DNA of 16,625 nucleotides from JABDGZ01 sp964483785 (GTDB lineage Bacteria > Omnitrophota > Gorgyraeia > Zapsychrales > Fredricksoniimonadaceae). A program made the position numbers and the translations under genes. The notes beneath the pieces are model-generated. The model did no database searches and had not been told where the DNA came from. It worked only from the letters and a program-made list of their open reading frames with translations. Shown here piece after piece: positions 13,878 through 16,625 of this stretch (positions within the stretch are counted from its first letter, which is position 1; every line of letters starts with the position of its first letter). Where the stretch lies: positions 1 to 16,625 of the forward strand of contig CAZACW010000050.1 of assembly GCA_964483785.1 (NCBI GenBank). Reading direction: 5' to 3'.

Positions 13878-16625
13878 TCATTTCAACAGCAATGGCAAGG
13901 AAGTGACAGGCCCAATGGACTTGATTTGAAAGCCCATGCCGTCATATTGCTGGGACTTGATGCGGTTGATCATGGCTTGATCGAAATGCATCTGCACGCC
14001 CTGGCCTAAAACCTTGGTGTCTAAGCCCATATCGCCGGTGTTTAAATCAATCCCGCCTTCAGGGCTTGGCATGGCCAGGTCTGCCGTTACGTCCCTCCAT
14101 TGCCATTGCACCCCTTCGGCCGATCGTTCCTCTGAACTTTCATTATGTTCAATAAGGGTTTTGGCCAATCTGATATCCCTGGCTTTGACAGCCCAACGAA
14201 AACGGTCATAAAATTTTTTCATGGCCGGATGCGAGGTCATGCCCACCAGCAAATATCCTCTATATTTGTCACGGATCACCTGCTCCAATTTAGACAGCAT
14301 GGGCCCCATAAATCCTCTTCCATTGGACTCACCAATATGCAGGGTCAGGGCTGTTTGATACAGGACCGGCCTTGGCAAATTAGGATAGGAATAATAGACC
14401 CGGTGAAGATAATCGCCGGTATTTCTCCAGTCCCGCTGCAATACCTCCTGCAGCGGGAAACCTTTGAGCTGGGACACAGGATAAACCCCGATGAAATGGA
14501 TGGTTTTTTGATCCAGCGGATCAGGATGATAGGTATCCTGGATGGCCAGGGAAATATCGATGAGCGCATTAGGGTCAGCATCCATCAGCCTGGCTTGCAG
14601 CATCGCATTGACCAAGCCCCAATCGCCGACGGCTTTCACGGAAATAAATTTCCTCTCCCTGGGCAAGAACCTGAAACCGGGCCGTTGTGATTCATGATAT
14701 TTGACGATTTCATCCCATAACGGCAGACCTTTCAATAAATCGTCCATGTGAAATGTCAGCCAATCCACGGCAGATGATCTTAAAAAGGCACTTCTTGCGC
14801 CGTAGCGCAATTTAAATCTTGTCCGTAAATTCCACAGCGCCCTCAAGACCGACGCATAATAGACTTTTTGTTGAACGTGTTCTTGATAACGATGCGCGTA
14901 GATTTCTGCCCCCCGCTGTTCCATCATCCAAGCCGAACGATCGTTGTCCGTGACTATCTCCGCGCGGGTAAACCCGCGCTTCATATATTCCTGATAGCTT
15001 AAACCCAACAGCCAATCCGCCACGCGGCTTTGTTCAAAGCCCTTGCGCACGGCCAATTGGGTCAGAAGCATATTGTTGGATTGCAACGAAGGCGAAGACG
15101 TAACAAAACCGACGAGATGGCCGGTCCCTTCATCCGTGATGGTAAATCGGATATGCGGCCCTGGAAACTGCGCGCCGTGGTCCCGGTTGACCAAATACAC
15201 AAAATCAGCGCTTTCCTCCCTGCTCAAGACAAACAATTGATCATCCAGCAATTGATCCGGCCTTAAATTACTTTGCAGCGTGCGGATGGCTGGTTGGAAT
15301 AATTTGCTTCTGGCCAAGTCCCTGCGGTCCGAAACCGGTTTTAGATGGAGCTCAGGTAAAGGTCCCAGATGCATTTCCTTCTCCCATTCCTCTGTGACTT
15401 CTCTAATGCCTTTGTTGAGTTCAATGCCCGCGCCGTTATTATGCCTGATGTCCTGATGGTATAAGGCTAATAATGCAGGAGCATCCTTAGCTTGAATCAA
15501 TCTTCGAAAATCTTCAGGTTTTTCACCTCGAGGCACCGTCATGTTGATGCCATTGTAAAAATAGGCTCCAACGATATGTTTATACTCTTCCGTCTTGCCG
15601 TGCCCATCCGTCCGTGTCCTTAAGACCCAGGACAATTCATCTGCGCCGCCGATGGCCGTAGCTTTATATCTTTTTTCTTGAATTCCGGATATAACTTTAA
15701 GTCTTCGTTCCCGTTTAGCGGTGATACCATTGAGCTTACTTGCATCTATGCCGGCTGTCCCATTGGTCCTGCTCAACCGCCTTCCAATGGACTGTAGCCA
15801 CCGGGTATGATTGATGGAAAGCGCGACAAGCTCCTCGTTATAATGTCCATCCCATGCCCGTATATCATAAAAGGTCCCGAACTTGGCCAGGATTTTCTTG
15901 TTCTTTTTTGGGCCGTTAATCCATTCCTCTGAAGGCAAGGTTGATCCGAATCGTTTAAATAATTCTCCGTTATTGATGCTTATTTCCACCCAAGAGCCAA
16001 TCAAATCCCCGGGGATTCTTCCCATACTGGCTTCAAGCTGGATATATTTGCCCAAATTTTCCAAAATGACGGATTTTTTTAAGAAAAAGATATGCGCACC
16101 CGGATGATCTTCGATGTGTTGAAACAGGTTCTCTTCCGCCTGGCTGTCCAAATACCGCCTTCTGACTTCCGAAACACGTAATTCCTTTAATTTGGGATCA
16201 AAAGCGGTCACGATCCTATCCCCCACATCCAAATCCGCGGGGATGGTCCGTGCGGTGGGAGAATCCTTCACCCCATCCGCAGGGACGATCCCTGCAGTGG
16301 GATAACCCCTCACGCCTTCGTCATCCATAATTCGGTCTGGTGCACTGTCCATTTCTAACATAGCCTGATCTTGGAGCGCATGGGTTTGAAGACCTGTGCT
16401 GCTTCGCTGTAAAGGGGTCATGGCCACATGAAACAAGCGCAAAGGCTCGTCTCCATTCGCAGTTTCCCTGGGAACGTCGTGGACCATGGCCAAATCTAGA
16501 TGGGTATCAATCCCGCCGGAGAAGTATTTACGGGGCATGGGCGCGCCTGCCTCGTCCTTCTCGTCCTTGATGAAATTTAATACCCCCTTTTTAAAGGCCC
16601 TTAAAAAACGGCTGTAAATTTTTTT
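13878..16625 (-). CDS. Large modular Omnitrophota-type protein with two GNAT-like segments, 5' end outside the window
   Basis: 915 codons are present and the frame is open to the right edge, so the N terminus is missing; an internal ATG at 16538 is not the real start. The first residues (KKIYSRFLRAFKKGVLNFIK, then PRKYFSGG) align with the end of the N-terminal module of the protein at 8598-10316 (YLKAFKKGVFNYIKDD, PRKYFSGG). The last 60 or so, beginning GGIDLNTGDMGLD, match its C-terminal module. Between them are a 14-residue tandem repeat (16233-16316), a long unrecognised region, and two segments that resemble GNAT acetyltransferase folds: about 15165-14900 (LTQLAVRKGFEQSRVADWLL, then AEIVTDNDRSAWMMEQRGAEIY) and about 14355-14190 (LHIGESNGRGFMGPMLSKL, then SHPAMKKFYDRF). 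Acyl-CoA binding is only weakly supported because the Q/RxxGxG/A loop is degenerate in the first. Substrate and location are unknown. Confidence 0.82.
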   Translation of the reverse strand, partial: KKIYSRFLRAFKKGVLNFIKDEKDEAGAPMPRKYFSGGIDTHLDLAMVHDVPRETANGDEPLRLFHVAMTPLQRSSTGLQTHALQDQAMLEMDSAPDRIMDDEGVRGYPTAGIVPADGVKDSPTARTIPADLDVGDRIVTAFDPKLKELRVSEVRRRYLDSQAEENLFQHIEDHPGAHIFFLKKSVILENLGKYIQLEASMGRIPGDLIGSWVEISINNGELFKRFGSTLPSEEWINGPKKNKKILAKFGTFYDIRAWDGHYNEELVALSINHTRWLQSIGRRLSRTNGTAGIDASKLNGITAKRERRLKVISGIQEKRYKATAIGGADELSWVLRTRTDGHGKTEEYKHIVGAYFYNGINMTVPRGEKPEDFRRLIQAKDAPALLALYHQDIRHNNGAGIELNKGIREVTEEWEKEMHLGPLPELHLKPVSDRRDLARSKLFQPAIRTLQSNLRPDQLLDDQLFVLSREESADFVYLVNRDHGAQFPGPHIRFTITDEGTGHLVGFVTSSPSLQSNNMLLTQLAVRKGFEQSRVADWLLGLSYQEYMKRGFTRAEIVTDNDRSAWMMEQRGAEIYAHRYQEHVQQKVYYASVLRALWNLRTRFKLRYGARSAFLRSSAVDWLTFHMDDLLKGLPLWDEIVKYHESQRPGFRFLPRERKFISVKAVGDWGLVNAMLQARLMDADPNALIDISLAIQDTYHPDPLDQKTIHFIGVYPVSQLKGFPLQEVLQRDWRNTGDYLHRVYYSYPNLPRPVLYQTALTLHIGESNGRGFMGPMLSKLEQVIRDKYRGYLLVGMTSHPAMKKFYDRFRWAVKARDIRLAKTLIEHNESSEERSAEGVQWQWRDVTADLAMPSPEGGIDLNTGDMGLDTKVLGQGVQMHFDQAMINRIKSQQYDGMGFQIKSIGPVTSLPLLLK
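16233..16316 (-). repeat. Two tandem 42-bp units encoding a 14-residue repeat
   Basis: Units 16233-16274 and 16275-16316 match at 33 of 42 positions. They encode GVRGYPTAGIVPAD and GVKDSPTARTIPAD in the linker just after the RKYFSGG module of the large protein. Divergence at mostly synonymous or conservative sites suggests an old in-frame duplication. Confidence 0.75.

Noticed and set aside
13878..16538. ATG at 16538 as the start of the large protein
   Set aside because: The frame stays open to the window edge, and the upstream codons align with the conserved AFKKGV module. The real start lies outside.

Overview
The window looks like a bacterial metagenomic contig, most probably from Candidatus Omnitrophota (Omnitrophica). 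The main reason is a secreted protein at 8598-10316 and a very large partial protein at 13878-16625. They share an N-terminal module (ending in the signature RKYFSGG) and a C-terminal module (GG-[VI]-D-[FL]-N start) that I associate from memory with Omnitrophota proteins of no assigned function. Genes are dense, mostly on the minus strand, often overlapping by 4-74 bases. Intergenic gaps carry palindromic repeats.

Region 1 (about 1-4700, minus strand, read right to left) is a compact housekeeping operon: trxA, panD, def, lipA, a flippase-like membrane protein, a YacP-type NYN nuclease, then the start of an MlaE-type lipid-transport permease. A good sigma-70 promoter lies at 4669-4697, and a hairpin plus T-tract sits directly downstream of it. 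The MlaE gene is not intact. At about position 715 its reading frame changes abruptly into the C-terminal part of an acidobacterial-type VWFA-related protein, in more G+C-rich sequence. The leftmost ~715 bases therefore probably come from another organism (assembly chimera); a real rearrangement is possible but less likely.

Region 2 (4737-8531, minus) holds a DUF819 membrane protein, then, beyond a 175-bp palindromic repeat element, an L-Ala-D/L-Glu epimerase translationally coupled to a secreted SH3b-NlpC/P60 peptidase. The last two form a plausible murein-peptide recycling pair like YkfB/YkfC.

Region 3 (8598-10638) contains the smaller modular secreted protein and a 322-bp gene-free stretch with a 48-bp perfect palindrome (probably a bidirectional terminator), another copy of the dispersed palindrome, and an 89-nt nested hairpin.

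Region 4 (10639-13617) has an OsmC-family protein coupled to an MFS exporter (minus), with a second MFS exporter divergent on the plus strand only 30 bp away.

Region 5 (13605-16625, minus) has a small secreted protein with four [SA]-F-[IA]-G-[DN] repeats, directly downstream of the large modular protein. The latter has two GNAT-like acetyltransferase-fold segments between the conserved end modules and runs off the right edge. The best candidate for an undescribed system is this pair of proteins with shared ends and different middles, together with the small repeat protein.
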